Assembly (NCBI RefSeq): GCF_000350165.1
Contig: NZ_CAUI01000005.1
Coordinates: 434,001 to 498,000 of the forward strand
Length of the DNA stretch: 64,000 bases
Origin: Halanaerobium saccharolyticum subsp. saccharolyticum DSM 6643
GTDB lineage: Bacteria; Bacillota; Halanaerobiia; Halanaerobiales; Halanaerobiaceae
Direction of reading: 5' to 3'
In this document: positions 1 to 8,736 of the stretch, in pieces
Numbering within the stretch: the stretch's first letter is position 1
Layout: every line of letters begins with the position of its first letter
Made by a program: the position numbers and the translations under genes
The notes under the pieces: model-generated
Databases searched by the model: none
The model's input: the letters and a program-made list of their open reading frames with translations, nothing else
What the model was told of the DNA's origin: nothing

Positions 1-381
1 AAAAAAGAAAAGATTGCAAAATATCTGCTGGAAGCGGGTCTCTTAAATAATCAAACAGAGCCAATTTTAGACAACCAAAAAATACTGGAATTAACACCAG
101 ATATTTTCAAGAATGATGCTTTAGTCTTTAAAAATTTAAAATCCGAACAAATCACTTTAAAAAGCAGTAAATCCGAAAGAAAAATTAGAATTAAATTTAA
201 AAAATTTCCTTATTTAGGAATCTGGTCACAATCAGCTGAGGCACCTTTTATTTGTATTGAACCTTGGCATGGAATTGCAGATTCAGTTGACAGCAGTGGT
301 AAAATAATAGAAAAAGAAGGCATTAAAGATTTAAAAGCTGGAGATCATTTTGACTCAAGTTATACTATTATAATAGATTAG
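1..381 (+). CDS. Aldose 1-epimerase family protein, C-terminal part (cut by window edge)
   Basis: Frame 1 is open from the first base to a TAG at 379-381, giving the last 126 residues of a protein whose start lies outside the window. The end resembles LacX/GalM-type aldose 1-epimerases (COG2017): a stretch PFICIEPWHGIADS, then a Lys/Gly-rich segment, then SYTIIID at the terminus. These enzymes interconvert alpha and beta anomers of aldoses in the cytoplasm. The same family appears whole at 24235-25167 (EPTDGYYDS and FTIEISI at the matching places), so this is a paralogue. The active-site His/Glu region is mostly outside, so substrate cannot be judged. Confidence 0.7.
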   Translation, partial: KKEKIAKYLLEAGLLNNQTEPILDNQKILELTPDIFKNDALVFKNLKSEQITLKSSKSERKIRIKFKKFPYLGIWSQSAEAPFICIEPWHGIADSVDSSGKIIEKEGIKDLKAGDHFDSSYTIIID

Positions 382-431
382 AGTTGGGTTTGTTTTTTGT
401 GATGCATATCATATAAACTTTTTTTTAAAGA

Positions 432-440
432 TGCTATAAT
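432..440 (+). promoter_or_regulatory. Extended -10 promoter element
   Basis: TGCTATAAT is a TGn extended -10 with a consensus TATAAT at 435-440, about 50 bases upstream of the chosen ATG at 489. No good -35 is present, as is usual for extended -10 promoters. It would make the gene at 489 the first of its transcript. Confidence 0.5.
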
Positions 441-488
441 TACTTGAGAAGAATAATCAAGTATATTTATAAAAAAGGAGATATGATA

Positions 489-1142
489 ATGAGTGCATTT
501 TTAGGTCCAATTCATATGTGGTTATATAATCAAATTCAGATAGTTGAAAAAAGAGAAGAAGAAATTATTGAAAGATTTAGCGATGAATATTCAGCCTCGG
601 AGGTTGATGCTCTAATTTCTCCTTATCGTAAGCAGTATGGAGAATTAAAAGAGGATAAAGCTCTGGCTGAATTAATTGCCGGCAGTGATATTCACCCCTG
701 GCTGGAAGCAGCTGTAGCGGATGCCCAGAGTAGAGAGGCAGCTGTTGTAGCTGCGTTAATGAAGAAATATGAAGACAGGGAATTACTTTTTGATATTTAT
801 TCTGCTCAGGCAGAAGAACTTGCAGATAAAGCTAAAAAAAGAGATAGTGTAGAAGAATTTAATTTAGAAGATGCTTTTGAAATTATTAATGAGCATTTTG
901 TAGAAAGAATGCCTTGTGATCGCTTATCAGGAGTAGTTAAAGAAAAAAATAGAATAATTTGGAAACATAAAGGGCAGCTGCATCAGGAGTTTTGGCAGCA
1001 GACAGATGTTGACTTAGATTTAATGCATAATCTATATGCAAAATGGCTTTCAGTTTTTATAAAAAATTTAAATAATTCTATTTCACATAAAAGAGAGATA
1101 AAAACCGATAATTATAATGATATCTTCGTTTTTGACATTTAA
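489..1142 (+). CDS. Hypothetical protein, mostly helical, unknown function
   Basis: 217 residues from the ATG at 489, chosen because the SD AAAGGAG at 474-480 is 8 bases away; an in-frame ATG at 483 is too close and a 444 start has no SD. The protein begins MSAFLGPIHMWLYNQI and is charged and helix-rich, with no signal peptide or membrane segment. His, Cys and Trp residues are scattered (IHPW, MPCDR, IWKHKGQLHQ), which could suit a ligand- or metal-binding helical bundle, but that is only a guess. I recall similar unannotated clostridial proteins with the same N-terminal motif but know no function. It has its own promoter element and is followed by a small membrane protein. Confidence 0.6.
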   Translation: MSAFLGPIHMWLYNQIQIVEKREEEIIERFSDEYSASEVDALISPYRKQYGELKEDKALAELIAGSDIHPWLEAAVADAQSREAAVVAALMKKYEDRELLFDIYSAQAEELADKAKKRDSVEEFNLEDAFEIINEHFVERMPCDRLSGVVKEKNRIIWKHKGQLHQEFWQQTDVDLDLMHNLYAKWLSVFIKNLNNSISHKREIKTDNYNDIFVFDI

Positions 1143-1235
1143 AATAAACACTGATATTATTTACTTAGTCAGAAAAGAAAAAGGAGAAGTGATATTATCA
1201 GTAAGAAATTAGAAGTTTTAAAGGATCTTCTCTCA

Positions 1236-1523
1236 ATGTTTATTACCCAGCATCGGAATCAATTATCATATATAATTGGTTTCATTTCTGCTTTAAGTTT
1301 TGCCTTGGTTTATAGTAGATTTGGACTTGAGTTAGCATTAGCTGCTCTCTTAGCTGGTATTTTACTATTTGAGATCTTTAATCATTTCTTTGGAGGTAGT
1401 CCAGATATAATTGTGATGGGCGTTGATAGTGAAGAAGATATTATGAAAACTTTAAAGAAAACAATGTCTAAAGCTATAAAAGAAAAAAATAAGCAAAATT
1501 CAAACAATAAAAAGAATGATTAA
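1236..1523 (+). CDS. Small membrane protein, unknown
   Basis: 95 residues from ATG 1236. Two hydrophobic segments (about residues 10-28 and 30-48) form a helical hairpin, followed by a short loop and a Lys/Asn-rich tail that should be cytoplasmic. No family recognised. The start is unclear: the best SD in the region, AAGGAG at 1181-1186, lies about 50 bases upstream, and the frame is open from an ATT at 1194 that sits 7 bases from it. That reading would add 14 residues (ISKKLEVLKDLLS). An AAAGGA at 1220-1225 could alternatively serve ATG 1236. A terminator follows at 1541. Confidence 0.55.
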   Translation: MFITQHRNQLSYIIGFISALSFALVYSRFGLELALAALLAGILLFEIFNHFFGGSPDIIVMGVDSEEDIMKTLKKTMSKAIKEKNKQNSNNKKND

Positions 1524-1540
1524 TTTAAATTTAATTCAAA

Positions 1541-1573
1541 GCCCTTTCTTGTAAAATGGAAAGGGGTTTTTTT
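1541..1573 (+). terminator. Intrinsic terminator
   Basis: CCCTTTC at 1542-1548 pairs with GAAAGGG at 1559-1565, followed by a run of seven T. It ends the transcript of the small membrane protein gene. Confidence 0.85.
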
Positions 1574-1581
1574 ACAAACAT

Positions 1582-1610
1582 TTGACATAATATTTTGAAT
1601 TTAATAAAAT
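1582..1610 (+). promoter_or_regulatory. Sigma-A promoter for the 5'-nucleotidase gene
   Basis: TTGACA at 1582-1587 and TAAAAT at 1605-1610 are separated by 17 bases. The pair lies between the upstream terminator and the gene start at 1640, so the nucleotidase is an independent unit closed by the terminator at 3557. Confidence 0.75.
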
Positions 1611-1639
1611 TAACTTAGAATTTAAAAGGGGTGGTTAAA

Positions 1640-3523
1640 TTGTTAACTAGAAAAAATTTATATTTAACATTATTTTTAGCTTTAATCTTAATCTTTAGTT
1701 TTTCATTTTCGATGATGGCAGCCGAAACTCTAAGTATAATGGCGACTTCGGATGTTCATCAATATCTAATGCCATATGATTATATGGAAGACAATGTTGA
1801 TGAAACTATTGGTTTCTCTAAAATTTATTCTTTAATCGAAGATGAGAGAGCTAAAAATGAAAATACTCTTCTGCTTGATAATGGTGATTTAATTCAGGGA
1901 AGTTTAATTGGGCTTTATGAATATCAAATTGAGCCTATTACTGAAGATGAAACTCAGACCATAATTAAAGCTTATAATCATGCAGGCTATGAGGCAGCAA
2001 CAATCGGAAATCACGAGCTGCAGGATTATAGTATGGACTATTTGGAAAAGGCAATTGCTGGAGCAGATTTTCCTTTTGTATCTGCTAATATAAAGCTTGC
2101 AAATAATGAAGATGAGTATTACACTAATCCTTATACAATTATAACTAAGAACATAAATGGTAAGGATCTAAGAATTGGTGTTGTTGGTTTTGTACCACCA
2201 CAATCAATGTTATGGGGTAAAGATCATCTTGAAGGCAATATAATAATTGAAGATATTTTAGAATCCGCTAAAAAAGTAATTCCAGAATTGGCTCAAAAGA
2301 CTGACTTGGTTGTAGTTTTATCTCATTCTGGAATCAGTGATTCACCGGTAGATTCTTATGATGCCCGTGAAAATGCTTCTTACTATATAGCACAAATGGA
2401 TGAAGTGGATGCTTTAATTACAGGACATCATCATGGGGTCTTTCCTGATGATTATGCTGATTTAGAGGGGGTTGATGCAGAAGCAGGAACAATATTTGGT
2501 GTACCAACAGTTATGCCAGGCTCTTGGGGATCTGCTCTAGGCATTATTGATTTAGAAGTTGAAGAAAATAAAGGTAGTTGGGAAGTTTTAGATCATCAGG
2601 TTCGTCATAGAGTAGTTGATGAAAATGTAAAATCTCATCCTGAAATTGAAGAAATTGCAAATGATGTTCACGAAAAGGTAATTGAGTATGTGAGGACACC
2701 AATTGGAGATACAGAAAGAGACATCACTTCTTATCTATCTAGAGTAATGGATTCTCCTGTAACTCAAGTAATTAATGATGCTCAGCTTTGGTGGGCAGAG
2801 CAAGAATTTGCAGAAGGCGAATATTCTGATTTACCAATACTTTCTGCAGCTGCACCATTTAGAGCTGGCAGAGAAGATGCTGATTACTTCACTGAAGTTA
2901 TGGAAGGTGGAGTAACAATTGGAGATGTAACTGACATTTATATTTATGATAATCAGATCAGGGTAATGCAGATGAATGGAGAGCAAATAATTGAATGGTT
3001 AGAAAGAAGTGCTGAGAACTTTAATAGAATAGATCCTAATCTAGAATCAACACAGGAATTACTTAATCCTGAATTTTCAGCTTATAACTTTGATGTGATT
3101 GATGGAATTGAATATGAGTTAGATGTAACCAAGGAAATAGGAGATAGAGTTGTTAATGCAAGCTACCAGGGAGAGCCCTTAACTGAAGATATGGAATTCC
3201 TGATTGTGACCAATGACTATCGTGCCGGTGGAGGTGGAGATTTTCCACCAGCTGTAGAAGAAGATCCAGTTTATGCTCCTAGTGGTGTGGTTAACAGAGA
3301 GATTATAATGAATTATATTGAAGAAAATGGCACAATTAACCCAGAACCAGATTATAACTGGAGTATTAGTTCATTTGATACTGCTGGTGATGTAACTTTC
3401 CGTTCTCATCCTGAAGCAATGGATTATATTGAAAAATATGAGATTCCTAATATATCCTTTGTTGAGACTGATGAAAATGGTATGGGAGTGTATAAACTTG
3501 ATGTTTCAAATTTAAATAACTAA
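1640..3523 (+). CDS. Secreted 5'-nucleotidase / 2',3'-cyclic phosphodiesterase family protein
   Basis: 627 residues from TTG 1640 (SD AAAAGGGGTGG directly before it; the GTG at 1631 overlaps that SD). An N-terminal signal peptide (Lys/Arg, about 18 hydrophobic residues, then MAAE) implies export. The metallophosphoesterase domain shows the family motifs in order: TSDVH, DNGD, GNHE, a SHSG and GHHHG. A C-terminal 5'-nucleotidase domain follows (about residues 350-560), with the typical AAPFR and TNDYRAGGGGDF. UshA/CpdB-type enzymes hydrolyse nucleotides outside the membrane, releasing nucleoside and phosphate. Length is normal. It is monocistronic. The exact nucleotide substrate cannot be told from sequence. 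Confidence 0.88.
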   Translation: MLTRKNLYLTLFLALILIFSFSFSMMAAETLSIMATSDVHQYLMPYDYMEDNVDETIGFSKIYSLIEDERAKNENTLLLDNGDLIQGSLIGLYEYQIEPITEDETQTIIKAYNHAGYEAATIGNHELQDYSMDYLEKAIAGADFPFVSANIKLANNEDEYYTNPYTIITKNINGKDLRIGVVGFVPPQSMLWGKDHLEGNIIIEDILESAKKVIPELAQKTDLVVVLSHSGISDSPVDSYDARENASYYIAQMDEVDALITGHHHGVFPDDYADLEGVDAEAGTIFGVPTVMPGSWGSALGIIDLEVEENKGSWEVLDHQVRHRVVDENVKSHPEIEEIANDVHEKVIEYVRTPIGDTERDITSYLSRVMDSPVTQVINDAQLWWAEQEFAEGEYSDLPILSAAAPFRAGREDADYFTEVMEGGVTIGDVTDIYIYDNQIRVMQMNGEQIIEWLERSAENFNRIDPNLESTQELLNPEFSAYNFDVIDGIEYELDVTKEIGDRVVNASYQGEPLTEDMEFLIVTNDYRAGGGGDFPPAVEEDPVYAPSGVVNREIIMNYIEENGTINPEPDYNWSISSFDTAGDVTFRSHPEAMDYIEKYEIPNISFVETDENGMGVYKLDVSNLNN

Positions 3524-3556
3524 GTATTGACAAAAGATAAATAATAATTTATTCAA

Positions 3557-3592
3557 GCCCCTTTCTGATAATAATTGGAGAGGGGTTTTTTT
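3557..3592 (+). terminator. Intrinsic terminator after the nucleotidase gene
   Basis: CCCCTTTC at 3558-3565 pairs with GAGAGGGG at 3578-3585 (one G-U pair), followed by seven T. Confidence 0.85.
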
Positions 3593-3696
3593 AGTTTTAT
3601 ATTTTATAAAATTATTCTTTTCTGATATAATCATTTTATATAAAATCATTTCTAATATAATAAATAATTTAAATTTGAAACTTATAGGAGATAAAT

Positions 3697-5820
3697 ATGA
3701 ATTTAATCAAAAATCTTTCAATAAAAAATAAAATTTTGCTCGGAATTGGGGTCAGTTTTATAATAGCTATGATTTTTCTGTTGGCAATAGTTATTTATCA
3801 ATTCAATTATCTGTCTGCAGAAAACCAATCTCTAGTTGAAAAAGAATTATTAGAAAGAGAATATGATAAATATGAGACTCTTGTCAAATCAAGAGCTGAA
3901 ATTTTATCTGAAATTTATAATTTTTATTCAACCGGAAAAAACATAATTGGGAGAAATGTTACAGAATCAGAGCTTAGAAATTTAATAGCTGACTTTAATA
4001 AAAATTCTGATTTAGTTAATAATTATTATTATATATATGATTTAGAGGGAACTACAATTTCTCTGCCACCTAATCCCGGTTTAGAAGGCCATAATAGAAT
4101 GGATTTAGAAATTCAGGATAGAAAATTAATGGTTGAAATAATAAATATCGTAAAAAATAATGATGGAGGTAGGATTAGTTATCCCTATATTAATCCGAAC
4201 ACTGATGAAATAGAAACTAAATATGGGTATATTCAAAGAATAGAAGGTACTGATATGTTTATTGGAGCTGGTGGTTATCAAAGTAGTTATTATAGTATTG
4301 TGGATCAGTTAATAAATAAAATTTTTAATATAAGAAATAAAACTATTTACCTTCTTTTAATAACATTTTTGATCATTATTTCAATTATATTTTTGATAAT
4401 ATTTGATATTTCAAAATATATAAATTCAAATTTCAAAAAAATACTGGCTGCTTTTAAAAGAGTAGAAAAAGGACAGCTTCAATTTAAATTAGATACCAGC
4501 AGTAAAGATGAATTTGGGAGTTTAGCTTCAGGTTTTAATAAAATGATTAGCAGAATAGAAAAATTAACCTATAATGATCCACTTACTGGCCTCCCCAATT
4601 TGTGTTTTTTAGAAAATCATCTGTCCGAAAGTTTAAATAAAATCCGAAATAAATCAGAAAATATTTATCTTTTTACTTTAATCACAGACAATTTAAACTT
4701 AATAAATAGCAACTATGGCTATCAAAAAGGAAATGAAATATTAGAGGAACTTTTTCAACGTTTAAATAAAAATTTATTTAAAAAAACTACTATAGCACGT
4801 AAAAATGATGAATTTATATTCTATTTTAAATCAAATAAAACACAGGCAGAAATCAAAGAATATGCCAGAAAAATTTTGAATAGTCTTTCAAAACCATATG
4901 AAATTCAGGGTAATTTAATATATTTAAATTTCGAATTGGGTATTGCTGTCAATAAAGAACAGGAAAGCTGTTCTGAATTAATCAGGAAATCAAGATTAGC
5001 CCTTCATTTTGTGGATACCAAAAACAAGATAAAGTTTTTTAATAATTCAATGTTAGGACAGTTATCTGGCAAACTAAATTTAGAAAGCAAATTGAGAAAA
5101 GCAATTTCAAACAAAGAATTCAAACTCCATTATCAACCACAATTAGAATGTAAAACAAATAAAGTGGTGGGAGTTGAAGCCTTAATAAGATGTCAAAAAT
5201 TTAGAGAATGTGGAATTTCACCTGAGGAATTTATTTCATTAGCAGAAGAAACTGGTATGATCTTAGAACTCGGGGAATGGATCATAGATGCGGCTTTAAA
5301 ACAGCTTAAAATTTGGCATAATAAAGGCTATAACAATTTATTGATATCTATTAATATAGCGCCACAGCAATTTCAACAAGATGATTTTGCTTTAAAAATA
5401 GAACAACTTTTGCAGAAACATCAAATTGAAGCGAAATATTTGGAGCTTGAGATAACTGAAAGAACTGTAATTAAAGATGTCAACTATACAGTAGAGGTTT
5501 TAAATGAATTAAAAAAATTAGGCGTTTTAGTTTCAATAGATGATTTTGGGACAGGTTATTCGTCTTTAGAGTATTTAAATCGTTTTGCACTTGATAAATT
5601 AAAAATTGATAAATCTTTTGTACATAATAATAATAATTTAAAAATTGTCAAAACTATTATTGTAATGGGTAAAAATTTGGGCTTGGAAGTAGTAGCTGAA
5701 GGAGTAGAAACACAGCAAGAACTTGAGTTTCTTATTAATAATAACTGTAATTATTATCAGGGATATTATTTTTCCAAACCCAAAAAAGCAGTTGAAGTAG
5801 AAAAATATTTTGAGAAATGA
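3697..5820 (+). CDS. Membrane Cache-HAMP-GGDEF-EAL protein, probable c-di-GMP phosphodiesterase
   Basis: 707 residues. Order: N-terminal membrane helix (about 12-35), an extracytoplasmic Cache-like sensor (about 40-205, ending AGGYQSS), a second membrane helix (about 215-240), HAMP, GGDEF domain (about 290-450) and EAL domain (about 460-705). The GGDEF domain keeps NDPLTGLPN, but the signature loop reads RKNDEF, so cyclase activity is probably lost. The EAL domain keeps EALIR, DDFGTGYSSL, KIDKSF and EGVET, so it should cleave c-di-GMP to pGpG. The degenerate GGDEF may bind GTP as a regulator, as in other tandem proteins. No adjacent regulated target is evident. Confidence 0.88.
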   Translation: MNLIKNLSIKNKILLGIGVSFIIAMIFLLAIVIYQFNYLSAENQSLVEKELLEREYDKYETLVKSRAEILSEIYNFYSTGKNIIGRNVTESELRNLIADFNKNSDLVNNYYYIYDLEGTTISLPPNPGLEGHNRMDLEIQDRKLMVEIINIVKNNDGGRISYPYINPNTDEIETKYGYIQRIEGTDMFIGAGGYQSSYYSIVDQLINKIFNIRNKTIYLLLITFLIIISIIFLIIFDISKYINSNFKKILAAFKRVEKGQLQFKLDTSSKDEFGSLASGFNKMISRIEKLTYNDPLTGLPNLCFLENHLSESLNKIRNKSENIYLFTLITDNLNLINSNYGYQKGNEILEELFQRLNKNLFKKTTIARKNDEFIFYFKSNKTQAEIKEYARKILNSLSKPYEIQGNLIYLNFELGIAVNKEQESCSELIRKSRLALHFVDTKNKIKFFNNSMLGQLSGKLNLESKLRKAISNKEFKLHYQPQLECKTNKVVGVEALIRCQKFRECGISPEEFISLAEETGMILELGEWIIDAALKQLKIWHNKGYNNLLISINIAPQQFQQDDFALKIEQLLQKHQIEAKYLELEITERTVIKDVNYTVEVLNELKKLGVLVSIDDFGTGYSSLEYLNRFALDKLKIDKSFVHNNNNLKIVKTIIVMGKNLGLEVVAEGVETQQELEFLINNNCNYYQGYYFSKPKKAVEVEKYFEK

Positions 5821-5854
5821 AAAGTTAATTAATAAGTTTAAGAAGGAGTTAATT

Positions 5855-6298
5855 ATGAAACTAAAGATTAAGAAATTTTTTGAGCTAAGCAATTTAGAAC
5901 TATATAAAATAATTGAAGCTAGAGTTGATGTTTTTGTTGTTGAACAAAAATGTCCATATAAAGAGTGTGACAATAAAGATCAAGATTCTTATCATTTATT
6001 TTACCAGGATCAGGATGAAATTGCTGCTTATTTAAGAATAATCCCTGCAGGAATAGCGCATCCAGAAATTTCTATTGGCAGAGTACTGGTAAATTATAAA
6101 TATCGGAGAAATGGTCTAGCTAAAAAAATAATGAAAAAAGCTATATCTTTTATTAAAGAAAATTTTGATTCACAAAATATTAAATTATCTGCCCAAGAAT
6201 ATATACTCGCAATGTATCAGGATCTTGGTTTTGAAATTGTTTCAGATAGATATTTAGAAGATGGTATCCCTCATTATGAGATGATTTATAAATTGTAA
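5855..6298 (+). CDS. GNAT acetyltransferase, ElaA-like
   Basis: 147 residues from ATG 5855, set by the SD AAGGAG at 5842-5847; an earlier frame start at 5810 has no SD and overlaps the upstream gene. The N-terminus (LYKIIEARVDVFVVEQKCPY, then a DNKDQDSYHL segment) is the ElaA signature. The acetyl-CoA loop is GRVLVNYKYRRNGLAKKIM, where family members have a basic Q/RxxGxG/A motif. Near the C-terminus are SAQEY, MYQDLGF and DGIPHYEM. ElaA proteins are N-acetyltransferases with unknown physiological acceptors. It stands 35 bases after the EAL gene and may share its transcript. Confidence 0.8.
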   Translation: MKLKIKKFFELSNLELYKIIEARVDVFVVEQKCPYKECDNKDQDSYHLFYQDQDEIAAYLRIIPAGIAHPEISIGRVLVNYKYRRNGLAKKIMKKAISFIKENFDSQNIKLSAQEYILAMYQDLGFEIVSDRYLEDGIPHYEMIYKL

Positions 6299-6361
6299 TT
6301 AAAGAGAGTTTTTGATAGAATTAAGTTGAGTTTAAATTATAGTTGGGGGTGTAATATTAAT

Positions 6362-7144
6362 ATGATAAATTTAGCAGATACAGTGGTTCTTGCAAAAAAA
6401 ATGGCTATCAACGTCGGTAAAATGCAAAAACAGAAATTAAGAAAAAATAATTTTAAAATTAATACTAAAAGTACAATGAGTGATTTAGTTACAGAAATTG
6501 ATTTATTAAGTGAAGATATGATAAGAGCCAAAATAAGAAATAATTATCCTGAACATAATATTATGGGCGAAGAAAATAAGTTCGAAGATAAAAAAAGTGA
6601 CTATACCTGGGTTATTGATCCTTTAGATGGAAGTAATAATTATGCGAGTTCTTATCCGATTTATTGTATTTCTATTGCTTTAAAATATAAGAATGAAGTT
6701 GTAATGGGAGTTATTTATATACCCGAATTTGATGAAATATATTCAGCAATTAAAGGTAAAGGAGCTTATAAATCTGGGAAAGCAATTAACATTTCTCATA
6801 AAACTGCATTAAGACATTCATTAATTGCAACTGGGTTTCCTTATGATAAAAATAAATCAAAAATTGATAATTTGGCTCCTTTTAATAAAATATTAAAAGA
6901 AATTAGAGGACTTAGACGTTCAGGGAGTGCAGCTTTTGATCTTGTTTCTGTAGCTAGTGGTCGGATAGATGCTTTCTGGGAGTTTAAGTTAAAAGAATGG
7001 GATTATGCCGCAGGTGAATTATTAGTGAGAGAAGCAGGAGGTAAAGTTTATCAATCCGAGATAGAAGGAGCGCCACTTTTAATAGCTGGCAGTAAAGAAT
7101 TAGTTTCTGAGCTCAGAAAAATTATAGAAGATATATATTTATAA
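6362..7144 (+). CDS. Inositol monophosphatase family phosphatase (SuhB/CysQ-like)
   Basis: 260 residues; ATG 6362 follows TTGGGGGTGT, while the frame is also open upstream without an SD. Metal-site motifs are present: GEEN (family GEE), WVIDPLDGSNNYA (family DPLDGTxNF, here Ser and Tyr variants), and EWDYAAGELLVREAGG near the C-terminus. These Mg2+/Li+-sensitive enzymes hydrolyse inositol-1-phosphate, but bacterial members also take fructose-1,6-bisphosphate, NADP or 3'-phosphoadenosine phosphate. Nothing nearby fixes the substrate. The FAH-family gene follows 24 bases later, probably on the same transcript. Confidence 0.85.
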   Translation: MINLADTVVLAKKMAINVGKMQKQKLRKNNFKINTKSTMSDLVTEIDLLSEDMIRAKIRNNYPEHNIMGEENKFEDKKSDYTWVIDPLDGSNNYASSYPIYCISIALKYKNEVVMGVIYIPEFDEIYSAIKGKGAYKSGKAINISHKTALRHSLIATGFPYDKNKSKIDNLAPFNKILKEIRGLRRSGSAAFDLVSVASGRIDAFWEFKLKEWDYAAGELLVREAGGKVYQSEIEGAPLLIAGSKELVSELRKIIEDIYL

Positions 7145-7168
7145 AAATTATAAGTAGGTGAGCAGTAG

Positions 7169-7957
7169 ATGAGAATTATTAAATATCAGAAAGATAATGA
7201 GGTTAAAAGAGGAATCTTAAAAGGGAATAAAATATTTAAGCTGCAGGGAGATCTTTTCTCGGATTTTTCTGTTGGGAAAGAAACAGCAAAATTGGAAGAA
7301 GTTCAACTTTTAGCCCCAATTAAAGCTCCAAATATTATTGCAATAGGTTTAAATTACAGACAGCATGCATTAGAAACTGGGGCTGAAATACCTGAGAGAC
7401 CTCTTGTTTTTTTAAAAGCAACAAGTAGTTTAACTGGCCCAGATTCGGAGATAATTTTACCTAAATTAGCTCCAAATGAGGTCGATTACGAAGCAGAGCT
7501 TGCAGTTATTATTTCTAAAAAAGCTAAAAATATTGAAACTGTGGAAGTTGATGATTATATTTTGGGATATAGTTGTGCTAATGATATTAGTGCTCGTGAT
7601 TGTCAGAAAAAATTAGATAAACAGTGGGCTAGAGCAAAATCATTTGATACATTCTGTCCGCTGGGCCCCTGGATTGAAACTGATTTAAATCCTGATAATT
7701 TAAACATCAAATCAATTTTAAATGGTAAAGAAATGCAGCAGTCAAATACAGCAGATATGATATTTAATGTCGCTCAGATTGTAAGCTATTTGTCACATAA
7801 TATGACTCTCTTACCAGGCACAGTAATTTTAACTGGGACTCCAGAAGGAGTTGGCTTTGCCAGAGAAGAAAAAATATTTTTAAGAGAAGGAGATCAAATA
7901 AATATAGAAATTGAAGGTATAGGAAGCTTAAAAAATATAGTTAAAAAAGAAATTTAA
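7169..7957 (+). CDS. Fumarylacetoacetate hydrolase family protein
   Basis: 262 residues, the usual size for COG0179. The N-terminal 50 residues form the small lid domain; from about residue 55 the catalytic fold shows IAIGLNYRQHA, EVDYEAELAVII (metal-binding Glu residues), NDISARDCQ and GTPEGVGFA. Members hydrolyse C-C bonds of acylpyruvates, decarboxylate oxaloacetate or isomerise hydroxyheptadienedioate; the conserved Mg2+ site is seen, but substrate cannot be assigned. SD AGGTGAG precedes the ATG by 7 bases. It follows the inositol-phosphatase-like gene. Confidence 0.85.
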   Translation: MRIIKYQKDNEVKRGILKGNKIFKLQGDLFSDFSVGKETAKLEEVQLLAPIKAPNIIAIGLNYRQHALETGAEIPERPLVFLKATSSLTGPDSEIILPKLAPNEVDYEAELAVIISKKAKNIETVEVDDYILGYSCANDISARDCQKKLDKQWARAKSFDTFCPLGPWIETDLNPDNLNIKSILNGKEMQQSNTADMIFNVAQIVSYLSHNMTLLPGTVILTGTPEGVGFAREEKIFLREGDQINIEIEGIGSLKNIVKKEI

Positions 7958-8053
7958 TAATGTCTAAAATAGTAAAAAAACTCCATTCAAGCTACTTTAT
8001 TGACGAGAGAGGTTAACTTATAGATTTTAAAAAGCTCTTTAGGGAGGTAATTT

Positions 8054-8518
8054 ATGCAGTTTTTCAATCAGAAAACATTTATTTTGTTAATCCCTATTCT
8101 CTTAGCAGTCCTTTTTTATACTATTCATAAGCTTATTGCTTATGTTAAAAGAAAAAGGGCAGAAGAACTATTTGCAAATTATCATAAGGATAGAATTATA
8201 TATTTTAGTAAAAAAGTTAATTTTTTTGGGCAAAAATCTGCAGGTAGATCTCAGATTAGAGGTAATGGTTCTTTGCTTTTGACAGCAGACGAGTTACATT
8301 TTTCTAGATGGATACCTAAAAAGAGTCTAGTTATTTCTTTAGATGATATTGAAAATATTGAAAGAGTAGATTCATTTTTAGGAAAAAGAAAAAAAAGAAA
8401 ATTATTAAAAGTTGATTTTAATAATAATCAAGGACAAAAAGATTCTGCTGCTTGGTATTTAGATAATATGCAGGTTTGGGAAAAAGTAATTAAAGATAAT
8501 TTAGATTCACAAGAATAA
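8054..8518 (+). CDS. Single-span membrane protein with a PH-like domain, unknown
   Basis: 154 residues with SD AGGGAGG 8 bases upstream of ATG. Residues 6-26 form one membrane helix, followed by a basic stretch (VKRKRAEE). The rest looks like a compact beta domain: GNGSLLLTADELHFSRWIPKKSL then a SLDDIENIE strand, the pattern of GRAM/PH-like cytosolic domains. I do not recognise a specific family. A terminator follows at 8538. The 96 bases before it hold no clear promoter. Confidence 0.6.
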   Translation: MQFFNQKTFILLIPILLAVLFYTIHKLIAYVKRKRAEELFANYHKDRIIYFSKKVNFFGQKSAGRSQIRGNGSLLLTADELHFSRWIPKKSLVISLDDIENIERVDSFLGKRKKRKLLKVDFNNNQGQKDSAAWYLDNMQVWEKVIKDNLDSQE

Positions 8519-8537
8519 AACAATTAAATATGAAATT

Positions 8538-8606
8538 AAACCGTTTTTGCTAATTCTTTTGTAAATTTTTTTTTGCATAGAGAATACAAGAACGGTTTTT
8601 TTATTT
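8538..8606 (+). terminator. Long-loop terminator
   Basis: AAACCGTT at 8538-8545 pairs with AACGGTTT at 8591-8598, with TTG/CAA extension one base further in, and seven T follow. The loop is unusually long (about 40 bases) and T-rich. Confidence 0.6.
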
Positions 8607-8736
8607 TTAAAATAATTTACCTTTTATTAACAGTTAGTTACAATTATTTAACATCTTAGAAATACTCCTGTAACTTTGATATGTCATTATAGTATTTGCA
8701 AGCGGAAAACAAAAAAATATTTGGAGGTAATAATTT

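Noticed and set aside
5638-5973. Minus-strand open frame opposite the EAL and ElaA genes
   Set aside because: Phe/Ile/Leu-rich translation typical of the antisense of AT-rich genes, no SD, fully overlaps two good genes.
8640-8736. Sigma-54 promoter upstream of phnD (TATTTGCA)
   Set aside because: The GC is present, but there is no GG 10 bases upstream.
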